64,000 nucleotides of DNA from Shewanella yunxiaonensis (lineage in GTDB: Bacteria > Pseudomonadota > Gammaproteobacteria > Enterobacterales > Shewanellaceae). The DNA lies in NCBI RefSeq assembly GCF_018223345.1, contig NZ_CP073587.1, positions 2,267,001 to 2,331,000 on the forward strand. Direction: 5' to 3'. A program made the position numbers and the translations under genes. Under the pieces are notes generated by a model, which was not told the DNA's origin, did not search any database, and saw only the letters and a program-made list of their open reading frames with translations. Each line of letters starts with the position of its first letter. The stretch's first letter is position 1. Below, one piece after another: positions 36,719-47,656 of the stretch.

Positions 36719-37387
36719 ATGACACAAACCCCGACTTGGGCCGACGTTCTGGGCCCAGAAAAAACGAAAGATTACTTTGTCAGTACGCTTAAATTTATTG
36801 ATGCTGAACGCGCTCACCACAAATGCATTTATCCTCCCCAAGAAGATACATTCAATGCATTACGCTACACGCCATTGGCGGATGTCAAAGTGGTTATTCT
36901 GGGACAAGATCCTTACCATGGACCTGGACAAGCTCATGGTCTGTGTTTTTCAGTGAAAGCAGGTATCACACCGCCACCTTCGCTGCAAAACATGTTTCAG
37001 GAGCTTTGCCACACCGTACCTGGCTTCAGTTATCCTCAGAGCGGTGATCTTACGCCGTGGGCCCGACAAGGCGTTTTACTGCTCAATACGGTGCTGAGTG
37101 TCGAAGAGGGAAAAGCACACTCACATGCGCATTTGGGATGGGAACAGTTTACCGATAGGATTGTTGAAGCAGTCGACCGCTACCAGCACGGTGTCGCATT
37201 TTTGTTATGGGGACGCCATGCCGGTGACAAGGCACAACGCGTTAACCCTCGTAAGCATTTGGTTCTTAAAGCAGCACACCCATCGCCTTTATCTGCTAGC
37301 AGAGGCTTTTTCGGCTGTAACCATTTTAATCTGGCAAACCAGTATTTGCAGTCTCAGGGAAAAGTCCCCATCAGCTGGCAACTTTAA
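36719..37387 (+). CDS. ung: Uracil-DNA glycosylase
   Basis: A 222-aa family 1 uracil-DNA glycosylase that removes uracil from DNA. The water-activating motif [14 protein letters not shown] and the DNA-intercalation motif [17 protein letters not shown] are intact. The ATG at 36719 aligns its start (TWADVL) with E. coli Ung (TWHDVL); an upstream GTG at 36698 would lie inside the hairpin. No clear ribosome-binding site precedes the ATG. Confidence 0.96.
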   Translation: MTQTPTWADVLGPEKTKDYFVSTLKFIDAERAHHKCIYPPQEDTFNALRYTPLADVKVVILGQDPYHGPGQAHGLCFSVKAGITPPPSLQNMFQELCHTVPGFSYPQSGDLTPWARQGVLLLNTVLSVEEGKAHSHAHLGWEQFTDRIVEAVDRYQHGVAFLLWGRHAGDKAQRVNPRKHLVLKAAHPSPLSASRGFFGCNHFNLANQYLQSQGKVPISWQL

Positions 37388-37401
37388 GCACTATTTTGAC
37401 C

Positions 37402-37432
37402 ATAAAAAGCCGGCGAATGCCGGCTTTTTATG
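37402..37432. terminator. Bidirectional terminator between ung and ppiD
   Basis: AAAAGCCGGC pairs with GCCGGCTTTT around GAAT, with T-tracts on both strands, between two convergent genes. Confidence 0.9.
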
Positions 37433-37443
37433 GTTTCACGATT

Positions 37444-39297
37444 TTAGTTAGTGTGATAGGTAATTTCAGCCTTAGCCTTCAACATATCAATCACAGCACT
37501 GTAATCTGCCTCGCTGTATTGACTGTTCAAACGCTGTTTGACCGCTGCGAGCTGATCCGCAGACGCTGTGTCAATATTGTTGATCTTGTCCAACACGACT
37601 ACTGCATAACCTTTCGCTAAAGCGACACTGTCGATACTCAAACCATCTTTGGCTTTAGCCATCTCAAATGCTTTTGCGACAATCGCTGGATCAATCCCCT
37701 GAGCAGTGCGAGTTACTGCACTATGAGCCTCAAGAGCAATACTGGAATCACCCTGTTTCAGTTTGGCGACCAACTCTTCAGCTTTTGCTTTAGCCAGATC
37801 ATTAGCTTTCTGTTGTTTCAAACGGCCTTCAATATCCGCTTTCACTTCGTCATAAGCCATCAAACCTGCTGCTTCATGCTTCTTAAGCCGCACCACCATC
37901 ACATCATTGTCACCGACTTCCAGCATGTTACTGTTCATTCCAGAAAGCACGTCACTGGAGAACGCGGCCTTGAGAATTGCAGGCTGCTGAAATGGTTCTG
38001 GCGCAGATTCACGGCTAAACAGTTCAGTTGATTGTACAGTAGCACCAACAACTTTGGCCGCATCTGCCAGCGTATCGGGGACTTCATAACTGGTATCAGA
38101 CAACTTTTGCTGCAAGCCATAGAACTCGTTAACAGCTTTATCCATCTTCAACTTGTCAACAATTTTGGATTTTACTTCAGCAAAACTCGCCACTGCGCTC
38201 GGCTGAATATCCAACACTTTGATGATGTGGTAACCGTAAGCAGTATGAACAACATCTGAATATGCCCCCTTGTTGAGCGAGAACAGGGTCTTATCAAATT
38301 CAGGAGCCATCACCCCAGCTTCAAACCAGCCTAATTCGCCACCTTTTTCGGCGCTCAAGGTATCCTGAGAATCCTGCTTGGCCAATTTAGCAAAATCGGC
38401 ACCATTCACTAATTGCTTATGAATGTCCTCAGCTTTGGTCTTAGCAGCAGCGTCGTTACCGGTGATCAGAATATGTGCCGCCAAACGTTTCTCAACGGTC
38501 TTATATTCGTCTTTATGCTGGTCGTAGTAAGCTTGTGCGTCGGCATCACTGACTTGTTGTTTGTCAGCTAAGGATTTAGCACTCAACTCCACATATTCCA
38601 GACTCACCATTTCTGGACGCTGGAACTGATCAGGATTGGCATCATAGAACTTTTTCAGTTCATCATCGGTTACTTTCACTTGGCTCAGGAAAGGATCTGA
38701 ATCGACTTTCAGCAGCTGAATGTCTCGGGTTTGCGCCTGCAGTTTTGCCAACTCGCTGGCTTCACCCTTCAACACGAATTCACTACCAATCAGCGCATTA
38801 ATAAGTTGACTACGGGTCATATCCGCCCGCATGGTTTCGCGGAAACTGGTAGGTTTAAAGCCCAATTGCTGCAACAAGGCTAAGTAACGATCATTGTTAA
38901 ATTGACCATCTACCTGGAAAGCCGGTTCATTGCGAATTGAGGCAATAATCTGTTCGTCGGAAACCCGAAGCCCCAAGTTCTTGGCGGCTTGATCCAGTAA
39001 ACGCTGCGCAATCAAACGCTGCAACACATTCTGCTTAACATTAGCCAGATAAGCATCATTGCCGGACAACGTATCGAACATATCACCTAACTGCTGTTTC
39101 AGACGGTTTTTTTCATTCTGAAATGCCTGTTCCAGTTCGGTTTGAGAAATATCTTCACCGTTTACCGTTGCCACAGCTGATTGTGAAGTACGCCCCAAGT
39201 AGCTGCTGACGCCGGCAAATGCAAAGGACAGGATCACCAACACCAAAATGACTTTGGCAATGACACTTTGTGCTCCGTCGCGGATTTTATCTAACAT
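37444..39297 (-). CDS. ppiD: Peptidylprolyl isomerase D, periplasmic chaperone
   Basis: A 617-aa protein with one N-terminal membrane anchor (about residues 13-32), a SurA-like chaperone region and a parvulin domain (KRLAAHILITGND to GYHIIKVLDIQ, about 265-355). It assists folding of envelope proteins leaving the Sec translocon, anchored at the periplasmic face. It follows hupB and lon on the same strand, as in E. coli. The start is 28 bases after a terminator hairpin. Confidence 0.95.
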   Translation of the reverse strand: MLDKIRDGAQSVIAKVILVLVILSFAFAGVSSYLGRTSQSAVATVNGEDISQTELEQAFQNEKNRLKQQLGDMFDTLSGNDAYLANVKQNVLQRLIAQRLLDQAAKNLGLRVSDEQIIASIRNEPAFQVDGQFNNDRYLALLQQLGFKPTSFRETMRADMTRSQLINALIGSEFVLKGEASELAKLQAQTRDIQLLKVDSDPFLSQVKVTDDELKKFYDANPDQFQRPEMVSLEYVELSAKSLADKQQVSDADAQAYYDQHKDEYKTVEKRLAAHILITGNDAAAKTKAEDIHKQLVNGADFAKLAKQDSQDTLSAEKGGELGWFEAGVMAPEFDKTLFSLNKGAYSDVVHTAYGYHIIKVLDIQPSAVASFAEVKSKIVDKLKMDKAVNEFYGLQQKLSDTSYEVPDTLADAAKVVGATVQSTELFSRESAPEPFQQPAILKAAFSSDVLSGMNSNMLEVGDNDVMVVRLKKHEAAGLMAYDEVKADIEGRLKQQKANDLAKAKAEELVAKLKQGDSSIALEAHSAVTRTAQGIDPAIVAKAFEMAKAKDGLSIDSVALAKGYAVVVLDKINNIDTASADQLAAVKQRLNSQYSEADYSAVIDMLKAKAEITYHTN

Positions 39298-39324
39298 CAG
39301 TGGTCTCGCTTATGCGATAAATTC

Positions 39325-39357
39325 TAAAAAAAAGACGCATCACTGAAGGGATGCGCC
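39325..39357 (-). terminator. Terminator between hupB and ppiD
   Basis: On the minus strand GGCGCATC pairs with GATGCGTC and is followed by eight T. It lies about 150 bases past hupB and ends only about 28 bases before the ppiD ATG. Confidence 0.75.
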
Positions 39358-39505
39358 TATCTGTAATGATTATTGGAGTGTTTCAAAAGACGCTGTATCA
39401 CCTTCACCACACTCCGGACGCGACATTATCGCCATCCTTTCAGTCCGTAAAAAGCACCGCATGCCGCAGTGCTATTACAGAAGCCTTACAAGGCCGCTAT
39501 GGAAA

Positions 39506-39778
39506 TTAATTAACTGCGTCTTTCAGTGCTTTACCTGCTTTGAATGCAGGAATTTTAGCGGCTGCAATTTTGATCTCTTTCCCAGTCTGTGGGTTGCGAC
39601 CAGTACGCTCAGCACGCTCACGTACTTCAAAAGTACCGAAACCAACTAGAGAAATCTTGTCGCCATCTTTCAGACCATCGGTCACAGCAGCGATAAAAGA
39701 ATCCAGTGCGCGGCCGGCAGCGGCTTTGGAAATGTCAGCACCAGAAGCGATTTTCTCGATTAGTTCAGATTTGTTCAT
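39506..39778 (-). CDS. hupB: DNA-binding protein HU-beta
   Basis: A 90-aa histone-like protein with the full HU fold: [11 protein letters not shown], then [24 protein letters not shown] and [15 protein letters not shown]. It bends and packs DNA as a dimer. The frame is open further upstream, but AAGGGG in front of ATG 39778 and the family length fix the start. It lies between lon and ppiD. Confidence 0.97.
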   Translation of the reverse strand: MNKSELIEKIASGADISKAAAGRALDSFIAAVTDGLKDGDKISLVGFGTFEVRERAERTGRNPQTGKEIKIAAAKIPAFKAGKALKDAVN

Positions 39779-40036
39779 GTCATCCCCTTGAATGTAATTG
39801 TATGCACCGCAACCAAGTCCTTCTCTAGAGCGGTCTGCGGAGGCTTTTATAACAAGCTTGATTTGAAAGTTCAAGCCCCGTAGGAAAACCAAAATTATGA
39901 AATCGGATACAGCTCAAAGCCAGTCACTCCAAGGGCTTGGAGCAACTGGCTCTCCACGAACCTAGGCTACCACAGCTCTAGGCTTTGTTAACCACCTTTT
40001 TTCATTTTTTTTCAAATGGCTGGGCAATTTTTTGCG

Positions 40037-42394
40037 TCAGTCCAAATTTTTTACAACTTCAAACCCTGCAACGGGTCTTTCAAGTGCTAATTTCAATACT
40101 TCATCAATCCAACGCACTGGTTTGATTTCCAAATCAGCGACTACATTGGCCGGAATTTCTTCCAAATCGCGTTCGTTTTCTTTCGGGATCAACACTAACT
40201 TGATACCACCACGATGCGCAGCCAATAATTTTTCTTTAAGACCACCAATCGGTAATACTTCGCCACGTAAGGTGATTTCACCGGTCATCGCGACATCGGC
40301 ACGCACAGGATTACCTGTCAGGCTGGATACCAAGGCAGTACACATCGCGGCACCGGCTGACGGACCATCTTTAGGTGTCGCACCTTCAGGCACATGCACG
40401 TGAATATCGCGCTTTTCATAGAAATCCGGATTAATACCTAACTGCTCAGAACGTGCTCTGACTACCGTTAACGCCGCCTGAATGGACTCTTGCATTACAT
40501 CACCCAACGAGCCGGTATAGGTCAGTTTGCCTTTGCCTGGAACTGAGGTGGCTTCAATGGTCAGCAAGTCACCGCCGACTTCAGTCCATGCCAAGCCCGT
40601 GACCTGTCCCACCTGATTATGAGATTCCGCCTTGCCGTAATCGAACCGTTGTACCCCTAAGAAGGACTTGAGGTTATCCTGATCTACAGTCACATGTTGG
40701 ATGTTCTTGTCGAGCAAAATCTGTTTCACGACTTTACGGCAGATCTTAGAAAGCTCACGTTCTAGCGCACGCACCCCCGCTTCACGAGTGTAATAACGGA
40801 TAATGCCGACAATGGCACTGTCGTCAACGTTAATCTCATTCGGCTTCAGACCATTACGTTCAATCTGTTTCGGCAACAGATGCTGTTTGGCGATGTTAAG
40901 TTTCTCATCTTCGGTGTATCCAGACAGACGAATAACTTCCATACGGTCAAGCAATGGCCCTGGAATATTCATAGAATTAGACGTTGCCACGAACATGACA
41001 TCGGACAAGTCATAATCCACTTCCAGGTAATGGTCATTGAAAGTGGAGTTCTGTTCTGGGTCCAGTACTTCCAGCAAGGCTGAGGCCGGATCACCGCGCA
41101 TATCGGAACTCATCTTGTCGATTTCATCGAGCAGGAACAGAGGGTTCTTTACACCAACTTTAGACATCTTCTGAATGATTTTGCCTGGCATAGAACCAAT
41201 GTAGGTACGACGATGCCCACGGATTTCTGCTTCGTCCCGCACCCCACCTAATGCCACGCGCACATATTTACGGCCCGTTGCTTTGGCAATCGATTGTCCC
41301 AGCGAAGTCTTCCCTACCCCTGGCGGTCCAACCAAACACAGGATAGGCCCTTTAAGCTGTTTCACACGGCTCTGTACCGCCAGATACTCTAGAATACGTT
41401 CTTTGACCTTTTCCAACCCATAATGGTCGGTATCCAAAACCACTTCGGCTTTGGAGAGGTCACGTTTGATCTTGGACCGCTGTTTCCAGGGCACCGAGGT
41501 CATCCAGTCCACGTAACTGCGCACTACCGTAGCTTCAGCTGACATCGGCGACATCATCCGCAGCTTATTCAATTCAGCAGTAGCCTTCTCTTTGGCTTCT
41601 TCAGGCATGCCTGCTTCTTCAATCTTACGACTGAGGGTCTCAAATTCGTCATGACCTTCGTCCAGATCGCCGAGTTCTTTCTGAATAGCTTTCATCTGCT
41701 CATTCAGATAGTACTCACGCTGGCTTTTTTCCATCTGCTTTTTAACACGCGAACGGATCCGCTTTTCCACCTGAAGCAGGTCGATTTCCGACTCCATGGT
41801 AGCCATCAGATATTCCAGCCGCTCGCCAACATTTACCATTTCCAGGACAGCTTGTTTATCCTGTAATTTCAAAGGCATATGCGCTGCCATAGTATCGGCC
41901 AGCCGGTCGGCTTCTTCGATACCACTGAGCGAAGTCAGAACTTCTGGCGGGATCTTTTTATTCAGCTTGATATAGCCTTCAAACTGACCAATAGCACTGC
42001 GCACCAGGACTTCTTCTTCACGGTCCTCTAGCGGCTGAGACTCCAGATAATGCGCGGTGGCAATAAAGAATTCTTCTTCTTGCACATACTGCTCAATCTT
42101 GGCGCGACGACCACCTTCTACCAATACCTTGACAGTACCATCTGGCAGTTTGAGCAACTGCAGAATGGAGGCAACCGTACCCACATCGAAAATATCGTCA
42201 GCAGTAGGTTCATCGAGATCGGCGTCACGCTGGGCAACCAGGATAATCTGTTTATCCTGTGCCATTGCCGACTCCAGACAACGGATGGACTTCTCTCGTC
42301 CCACGAATAACGGAATTACCATATGGGGATATACCACCACATCTCTTAGTGGCAGCACGGGTAATTCGATTCGCGCTTCACGCTCTATGGTCAT
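40037..42394 (-). CDS. lon: ATP-dependent protease La
   Basis: A 785-aa LonA protease that degrades misfolded and regulatory proteins in the cytoplasm. It has the N-terminal substrate domain, Walker [10 protein letters not shown] near 355, Walker [10 protein letters not shown], and the Ser-Lys catalytic dyad in GPSAGAAM and [15 protein letters not shown]. Length matches E. coli Lon (784 aa). A sigma-32-like promoter lies upstream, consistent with heat-shock control. Confidence 0.97.
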   Translation of the reverse strand: MTIEREARIELPVLPLRDVVVYPHMVIPLFVGREKSIRCLESAMAQDKQIILVAQRDADLDEPTADDIFDVGTVASILQLLKLPDGTVKVLVEGGRRAKIEQYVQEEEFFIATAHYLESQPLEDREEEVLVRSAIGQFEGYIKLNKKIPPEVLTSLSGIEEADRLADTMAAHMPLKLQDKQAVLEMVNVGERLEYLMATMESEIDLLQVEKRIRSRVKKQMEKSQREYYLNEQMKAIQKELGDLDEGHDEFETLSRKIEEAGMPEEAKEKATAELNKLRMMSPMSAEATVVRSYVDWMTSVPWKQRSKIKRDLSKAEVVLDTDHYGLEKVKERILEYLAVQSRVKQLKGPILCLVGPPGVGKTSLGQSIAKATGRKYVRVALGGVRDEAEIRGHRRTYIGSMPGKIIQKMSKVGVKNPLFLLDEIDKMSSDMRGDPASALLEVLDPEQNSTFNDHYLEVDYDLSDVMFVATSNSMNIPGPLLDRMEVIRLSGYTEDEKLNIAKQHLLPKQIERNGLKPNEINVDDSAIVGIIRYYTREAGVRALERELSKICRKVVKQILLDKNIQHVTVDQDNLKSFLGVQRFDYGKAESHNQVGQVTGLAWTEVGGDLLTIEATSVPGKGKLTYTGSLGDVMQESIQAALTVVRARSEQLGINPDFYEKRDIHVHVPEGATPKDGPSAGAAMCTALVSSLTGNPVRADVAMTGEITLRGEVLPIGGLKEKLLAAHRGGIKLVLIPKENERDLEEIPANVVADLEIKPVRWIDEVLKLALERPVAGFEVVKNLD

Positions 42395-42432
42395 AGTTCG
42401 ATTCCGTTTCAGTTAAATGTATTACTGTGAGT

Positions 42433-42460
42433 ATATTGGGGCTGCTTTATTGCTTTCAAT
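42433..42460 (-). promoter_or_regulatory. Sigma-32 (heat-shock) promoter of lon
   Basis: On the minus strand TTGAAA and CCCCAATAT stand 12 bases apart, closely matching the CTTGAAA/CCCCATNT heat-shock promoter, about 40 bp before the lon ATG and after the clpX terminator. Confidence 0.75.
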
Positions 42461-42470
42461 GGCAAATATA

Positions 42471-42501
42471 AAAAAAGGAGTCACTCGGACTCCTTTATTT
42501 T
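42471..42501 (-). terminator. Terminator after clpX
   Basis: AAAGGAGTC pairs with GACTCCTTT around ACTCG, with a long T-tract on the minus strand, just past the clpX stop. Confidence 0.9.
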
Positions 42502-42524
42502 TATGAAGATAAACACGTGCTTAT

Positions 42525-43805
42525 TTAGTGTTCACCAGAGGCGGCTTGAGATTCACTGTTCTCATAAATCAAAATTGGCGCAGATTCGCCTTTGACCACA
42601 GATTCGTCCACTACCACTTTCACCACATTTTTCAGCGATGGCAGATCGTACATGGTGTTAAGCAGTATTGCTTCAACAATAGAGCGCAAGCCGCGGGCAC
42701 CGGTTTTTCTGGTCATCGCTTTCTGAGCGATGGCTTTCAGTGCATCTTCACGGAATTCTAGCTCCACATTTTCCATCTCAAACAAGGCTGAAAACTGCTT
42801 GGTGATAGCATTTTTCGGTTCAGACAGAATTTGTACCAGTGCCGCCTCATCCAACTCGGATAAAGTAGCCACAACTGGCAAACGGCCAATAAACTCAGGA
42901 ATAAGACCGTATTTAACTAAGTCTCCTGGCTCGACATCTAACAAGGTATCACTGATATTTTTCTTATCTGCCTGGCCTTTTACCTGAGCGCCGAAACCAA
43001 TACCACTACCGATATGAGAACGCTGCTCAATCACTTTTTCCAACCCAGCAAACGCACCACCACAGATAAACAGGATCCGCGAGGTATCGACCTGCAAAAA
43101 CTCCTGCTGAGGATGCTTGCGTCCGCCTTGTGGCGGTACCGCAGCGACGGTTCCCTCGATGAGTTTCAGCAACGCCTGCTGCACGCCCTCACCAGACACG
43201 TCACGGGTAATAGAGGGGTTATCAGACTTGCGGCTAATCTTGTCGATTTCATCAATATAAACAATACCGCGCTGTGCCTTTTCCACATCATAATCGCACT
43301 TCTGCAGCAGTTTCTGGATGATATTTTCAACGTCTTCACCGACATAGCCTGCTTCAGTCAATGTCGTGGCGTCAGCCATGGTAAATGGCACATCTAGGAA
43401 ACGGGCTAACGTTTCTGCCAGTAAGGTTTTACCACTACCGGTAGGCCCGATAAGTAGAATATTACTCTTACCCAATTCGACGCCATCTTTAGGTACTGAA
43501 TGCTTTAGACGCTTATAGTGGTTGTATACCGCTACCGAGAGCACCTTTTTAGCCTGTTCCTGGCCAATAACATAATCATCCAAGTGTGCCCGCAACTCAT
43601 GCGGCGTCGGTAACTTGTCATGATCTCTCTTCGGCGAGATATCCTTTATCTCTTCACGGATGATGTCGTTGCATAACTCAACACATTCATCACACACATA
43701 TACGGAAGGACCGGCAATAAGCTTACGTACTTCATGCTGACTCTTACCGCAAAAAGAGCAGTACAGCAGTTTACCGTTATCACCGTTGCCTTTATTGTCA
43801 CCCAT
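42525..43805 (-). CDS. clpX: ClpX ATPase subunit of ClpXP protease
   Basis: A 426-aa AAA+ unfoldase with an N-terminal zinc domain ([14 protein letters not shown] and [10 protein letters not shown]), Walker A GPTGSGKT near residue 120, Walker [10 protein letters not shown] and the [11 protein letters not shown] sensor-2 arm. It feeds tagged proteins to ClpP. I take the ATG at 43805, six bases after AGGA; the GTG just before it is an alternative. It follows clpP. Confidence 0.97.
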   Translation of the reverse strand: MGDNKGNGDNGKLLYCSFCGKSQHEVRKLIAGPSVYVCDECVELCNDIIREEIKDISPKRDHDKLPTPHELRAHLDDYVIGQEQAKKVLSVAVYNHYKRLKHSVPKDGVELGKSNILLIGPTGSGKTLLAETLARFLDVPFTMADATTLTEAGYVGEDVENIIQKLLQKCDYDVEKAQRGIVYIDEIDKISRKSDNPSITRDVSGEGVQQALLKLIEGTVAAVPPQGGRKHPQQEFLQVDTSRILFICGGAFAGLEKVIEQRSHIGSGIGFGAQVKGQADKKNISDTLLDVEPGDLVKYGLIPEFIGRLPVVATLSELDEAALVQILSEPKNAITKQFSALFEMENVELEFREDALKAIAQKAMTRKTGARGLRSIVEAILLNTMYDLPSLKNVVKVVVDESVVKGESAPILIYENSESQAASGEH

Positions 43806-43898
43806 CACTTTTCCTCATATGCAGTGTCCACCTGTCACACTGCTTTTAGCTACTCTTTGAGCATAGCCCAGCGTGCAGCAAAATTCAGCCTAAAGCTA

Positions 43899-44510
43899 TC
43901 AGTCTCGCTTACTTATCACGGAGTCAACCAAGCCATATTCCATCGCTTGAGTCGCACTCATAAAATTATCGCGGTCAGTGTCACGCTCAATCACTTCTAA
44001 TGGTTGGCCAGTGTGCTCTGACAGGATCTGGTTCAGTTTGTTCTTGATACCCAAAATTTCCTGCGCATGGATAGCAATATCGGATGCCTGCCCCTGGAAA
44101 CCACCCAGCGGTTGATGGATCATCACCCGCGAATTAGGCAAACAATGGCGTTTATCTTTTGCCCCGCCTGCCAGTAAAAATGCCCCCATACTGGCCGCTT
44201 GACCGATACAAACCGTACTGACGTCGGGTTTAATGAACTGCATGGTGTCATAAATTGCCATGCCAGCAGTCACTGAACCGCCAGGAGAATTGATATAAAG
44301 AGAGATATCTTTGTCCGGATTTTCAGACTCCAGAAACAGCAACTGCGCGACGATCAGATTAGCCATATGTTCTTCAACCTGACCAACCAGAAAAATCACC
44401 CTCTCTTTCAACAAACGAGAGTAAATGTCATAAGAGCGTTCACCTTTGGAGGTTTGTTCCACAACCATAGGAATTAACGCGTTCATAATGGATTCCGGTG
44501 CTGTCTGCAT
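43899..44510 (-). CDS. clpP: ClpP serine peptidase
   Basis: A 203-aa tetradecameric protease with the catalytic Ser in GQAASMGAF, His in [13 protein letters not shown] and Asp in the later ERDTDRDNF region. I choose the ATG at 44510 because the more upstream frame to 44564 lies inside the tig terminator hairpin and would add 18 atypical residues. It is followed by clpX. Confidence 0.95.
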   Translation of the reverse strand: MQTAPESIMNALIPMVVEQTSKGERSYDIYSRLLKERVIFLVGQVEEHMANLIVAQLLFLESENPDKDISLYINSPGGSVTAGMAIYDTMQFIKPDVSTVCIGQAASMGAFLLAGGAKDKRHCLPNSRVMIHQPLGGFQGQASDIAIHAQEILGIKNKLNQILSEHTGQPLEVIERDTDRDNFMSATQAMEYGLVDSVISKRD

Positions 44511-44523
44511 TCCTGATATTCCC

Positions 44524-44564
44524 TGTAAAAAAATGGCCCGCATGAGGGACCTCATACGGGCCAT
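44524..44564 (-). terminator. Terminator between tig and clpP
   Basis: ATGGCCCG pairs with CGGGCCAT and, inside it, ATGAGG with CCTCAT, giving a long hairpin followed by seven T on the minus strand. Confidence 0.85.
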
Positions 44565-44600
44565 TATAAATGGCTAATGGCTTAACAAGTCAAGCGTAGG

Positions 44601-45905
44601 TTAGGCTCTACCGGCAGCCTTGTTCATAAAATCTTCAAAAGCGACAGTCTTTTCGGTCACTTTGGCAGATTTTAAAATAACTTCAACAGCTTGTTCTTCC
44701 AGCGCCAGGTTACGCATACTCTGCATCAGCTCTTTATTGCTGTTGTAGTATTCGATCACTTCTTTTGGATCTTCGTATGCTGATGCCATAGAAGCGATCT
44801 GCGCCTGAACACGCTCATCTTCTGGTTGCAGCTCGTTAGTTTTGATCACTTCACCCAGCAACAAACCAATCTTCACGCGACGCTCAGCCTGTTCTGCAAA
44901 CAGCTCTGCTGGCAGTTCTGGCATCTTAGCGTTCTGACCACCAAAGCGCTGCAGCGCCTGACGACGCAGTACATCAACTTCACCGTCAACCAGGGCTTTT
45001 GGCAACTCGACTTCGTGACCAGCCAGCAAACCGTTCAGAACTTGTTCTTTAACGTTGCTCTTCAGTGCCTGCTGCAGCTCACGTTCCATATTCTTACGGA
45101 TTTCAGCTTTCAGTGCGTCAACACCACCGTCCTTGATACCGAACAGGCTGGCAAACTCATCGTTCACTTCTGGCAGCTGTGCACCTTTTACAGATTTCAC
45201 AACGATAGCGAATTTGGCGGCTTTTCCTTTAAGATTTTCAGCGTGATACTCTTCAGGGAAAGTCACATCGATATCAAACTCTTCACCGGCTTTATGACCT
45301 GTTACGCCCTCTTCAAAACCAGGGATCATACGGCCACTACCGATCTGCAGTTCAAAGTCTTCTGCTTTGCCACCCTCAAATTCTTCACCGTCGATGCTAC
45401 CAGTAAAGTTAATGACAACTTTGTCACCATCTTCAGCAGCACGTTCAACGGCGTCATAAGTCGCATGCTGCTTACGCAGAGTTTCGATCATGTTGTCTAC
45501 ATCAGCATCCAGCACTTCTGCTACCGGCTGTTCAACTTCAATAGCGTCCAGCGCCTGCAGTTGAACTTCAGGATACACTTCAAAAGTGGCAGTAAATTCG
45601 AAACTCTCCGCTGAAGTAGCACCAGGTACCAATGTAGGTGCGCCAGCAGGATTCAGTTTCTCTGCAATAATAGCTTCAACAAAGTTACGCTGCATCACTT
45701 CACCAGTGATGTCCTGGCGAATCGCTTTGCCATAACGTTTTTCAATCACACTTGCAGGGACTTTACCTGGGCGAAAACCGGGGATACGGGCGCGCTTGGC
45801 TTCACGTTGCAGACTGTCTTTAACCAGTTTCTCGATCTGCTCGGCAGGAACAGAAATGGTCAGGCGACGCTCCAGGCCTTGGGTTGTTTCAACAGAAACT
45901 TGCAT
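44601..45905 (-). CDS. tig: Trigger factor chaperone
   Basis: A 434-aa ribosome-bound chaperone that meets nascent chains. The ribosome-binding signature [12 protein letters not shown] is at about 43-54 (with ARIP before it), followed by an FKBP-type isomerase domain ([19 protein letters not shown]) and a helical C terminus. GAGG stands seven bases before the ATG at 45905; the longer frame adds 16 unrelated residues. Confidence 0.97.
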   Translation of the reverse strand: MQVSVETTQGLERRLTISVPAEQIEKLVKDSLQREAKRARIPGFRPGKVPASVIEKRYGKAIRQDITGEVMQRNFVEAIIAEKLNPAGAPTLVPGATSAESFEFTATFEVYPEVQLQALDAIEVEQPVAEVLDADVDNMIETLRKQHATYDAVERAAEDGDKVVINFTGSIDGEEFEGGKAEDFELQIGSGRMIPGFEEGVTGHKAGEEFDIDVTFPEEYHAENLKGKAAKFAIVVKSVKGAQLPEVNDEFASLFGIKDGGVDALKAEIRKNMERELQQALKSNVKEQVLNGLLAGHEVELPKALVDGEVDVLRRQALQRFGGQNAKMPELPAELFAEQAERRVKIGLLLGEVIKTNELQPEDERVQAQIASMASAYEDPKEVIEYYNSNKELMQSMRNLALEEQAVEVILKSAKVTEKTVAFEDFMNKAAGRA

Positions 45906-46111
45906 TGTTTTACCTCGAAATGTGTCTAACGTCCTTTTAATAGCCGAACTCATTCAGCTATTCAGGTATTCGGCTCTTGATTTTGTATTTGACTGGAATG
46001 CCCATCAGAACTGAATTTCGGCTCCGGTCGCACAATGTTCATAGTTATCAAGACGCAGCATTATATCGACGCTTATCTAATGAGTCGAGCCACAATGGTC
46101 CGGAAAAGACA

Positions 46112-46141
46112 TAAAAAAAGCGACCTGAGGTCGCTTTTTTT
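46112..46141. terminator. Terminator after tRNA-His
   Basis: AAAGCGACCT pairs with AGGTCGCTTT with A/T tracts on both sides, directly after the tRNA cluster on the minus strand. Confidence 0.85.
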
Positions 46142-46151
46142 AATGAAATAA

Positions 46152-46228
46152 TGGGGTGACTGATGGGGCTCGAACCCACGACAACCGGAATCACAATCCG
46201 GGACTCTACCAACTGAGCTACAGTCACC
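46152..46228 (-). tRNA. tRNA-His (anticodon GTG)
   Basis: The cloverleaf is complete on the minus strand: acceptor GTGACTG/CAGTCAC, D arm AGCTCAGTTGGTAGAG, anticodon loop with GTG, T arm with GGTTCGAGCCC, encoded CCA, and the extra G before position 1 typical of tRNA-His. Confidence 0.97.
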
Positions 46229-46236
46229 ACTGAAAG

Positions 46237-46313
46237 TGGTACGCCCGGCAGGATTCGAACCTGCGACCATCCGCTTAGAAGGCGGATGCTCTATCCAACT
46301 GAGCTACGGGCGC
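46237..46313 (-). tRNA. tRNA-Arg (anticodon TCT)
   Basis: On the minus strand the acceptor GCGCCCG pairs with CGGGCGT, the anticodon loop reads CTTCTAA with TCT, the T loop reads GGTTCGAATCC and CCA is encoded. It lies eight bases upstream of tRNA-His. Confidence 0.97.
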
Positions 46314-46378
46314 AGGGTCTGCAGGCCATTGCCTGCATCCTAACCAGGCCAGACAACGCGTTTGCATTATCTAAAATT

Positions 46379-46455
<77 letters not shown>

Positions 46456-46729
46456 AAATCTGTCAGGTTATCGCCGATATTTTTGTCAGCGACTTCCAAG
46501 ATAATCGCCACTGGGCGGCGTATCTCAAGAACGGAGCGCATCTTAGCGATTCACCCAGGTAGCGTCAATCATTTTTTTGGTCTACCACACTGGCTGCTGT
46601 TTTTTAATGCGACACAATGGAAATTCTGTGTTCACGGTCGCGTTTAACCATGACACTAACCTCCCCCGCTGCTAAAATATCGCCGCTCAAATTACTCATC
46701 GCGCCATATATAAAGGATACCCTACACCC

Positions 46730-47584
46730 ATGACCGCTCAATTAATTGATGGCAAAGCGATAGCCCAATCCATAAGAAAAGAACTAAAGCAGAAAGTCGC
46801 TGATCGCCGTGCCGCAGGTAAACGTCTTCCGGGACTGGCCGTTGTGTTGGTCGGCGAAGATCCCGCTTCACAGGTATATGTGGGGAGTAAACGTAAAGCC
46901 TGTGAAGAAGTGGGCTATGTGTCTCGCTCCTATGATATGCCAGAGTCAACCTCCGAGGCAGAATTGCTGGAGTTGATTGACACGCTAAACAATGACAAAA
47001 GTATCGATGGCATTCTAGTACAGTTGCCGCTTCCGGTGCAGATTGAAGACGCTAAAGTCATTGAACGTATCCGTCCGGATAAGGACGTGGATGGTTTTCA
47101 TCCCTACAACGTTGGCCGCTTGGCGCAACGAATTCCGCAATTACGTTCTTGTACACCGATGGGCATCATGACCTTGATTAAATCCACCGGGGTGGACCTG
47201 CACGGGATGGATGCAGTCGTTGTTGGAGCATCGAATATCGTGGGTCGTCCCATGACACTTGAACTGCTATTGGCTGGCTGTACCACTACCACTTGTCACC
47301 GTTTTACTCACGATTTACAGGATAAAGTCAGCCGCGCGGATTTATTGGTGGTCGCTGTTGGTAAACCCGGTTTCATTCCTGGTGAGTGGATAAAGCCTGG
47401 TGCCATTGTGATTGATGTCGGCATTAACCGTTTGGAAGATGGCCATCTGGTGGGTGATGTGCAGTTTGATGTTGCAGCAGAGCGTGCCTCATTTATCACG
47501 CCAGTTCCAGGGGGCGTAGGGCCCATGACCATTGCCAGTCTGCTAGAAAACACCTTATATGCGGCAGAACGCTATCACGACTGA
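46730..47584 (+). CDS. folD: Methylenetetrahydrofolate dehydrogenase/cyclohydrolase FolD
   Basis: A 284-aa bifunctional enzyme of one-carbon metabolism that interconverts 5,10-methylene-THF and 10-formyl-THF with NADP. Landmarks are [14 protein letters not shown] (catalytic Lys), ILVQLPLP, the cofactor motif [12 protein letters not shown] and [16 protein letters not shown]. It is convergent with cysS across a shared terminator. Confidence 0.97.
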   Translation: MTAQLIDGKAIAQSIRKELKQKVADRRAAGKRLPGLAVVLVGEDPASQVYVGSKRKACEEVGYVSRSYDMPESTSEAELLELIDTLNNDKSIDGILVQLPLPVQIEDAKVIERIRPDKDVDGFHPYNVGRLAQRIPQLRSCTPMGIMTLIKSTGVDLHGMDAVVVGASNIVGRPMTLELLLAGCTTTTCHRFTHDLQDKVSRADLLVVAVGKPGFIPGEWIKPGAIVIDVGINRLEDGHLVGDVQFDVAAERASFITPVPGGVGPMTIASLLENTLYAAERYHD

Positions 47585-47610
47585 TCAACTGTCGCTGCAT
47601 TGATGTAAAC

Positions 47611-47640
47611 ATAAAGCCAGCAAATTGCTGGCTTTATTAT
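47611..47640. terminator. Bidirectional terminator between folD and cysS
   Basis: ATAAAGCCAGC pairs with GCTGGCTTTAT around an AAATT loop between the convergent genes. Confidence 0.88.
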
Positions 47641-47656
47641 TTATTTAGGAAAGCAA

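Noticed and set aside
39779..39892. Upstream extension of HupB
   Set aside because: HU is 90 aa with MNKSEL as start and a good ribosome-binding site at 39778; the extension reads like leader sequence.
44511..44564. An upstream extended ClpP start
   Set aside because: The region is the stem of the tig terminator hairpin and adds 18 residues not typical of ClpP.
46321..46336. Short GCAGGC/GCCTGC hairpin between tRNA-Pro and tRNA-Arg
   Set aside because: It has no T-tract and lies in the tRNA spacer, so it is likely a processing-related or chance stem rather than a terminator.
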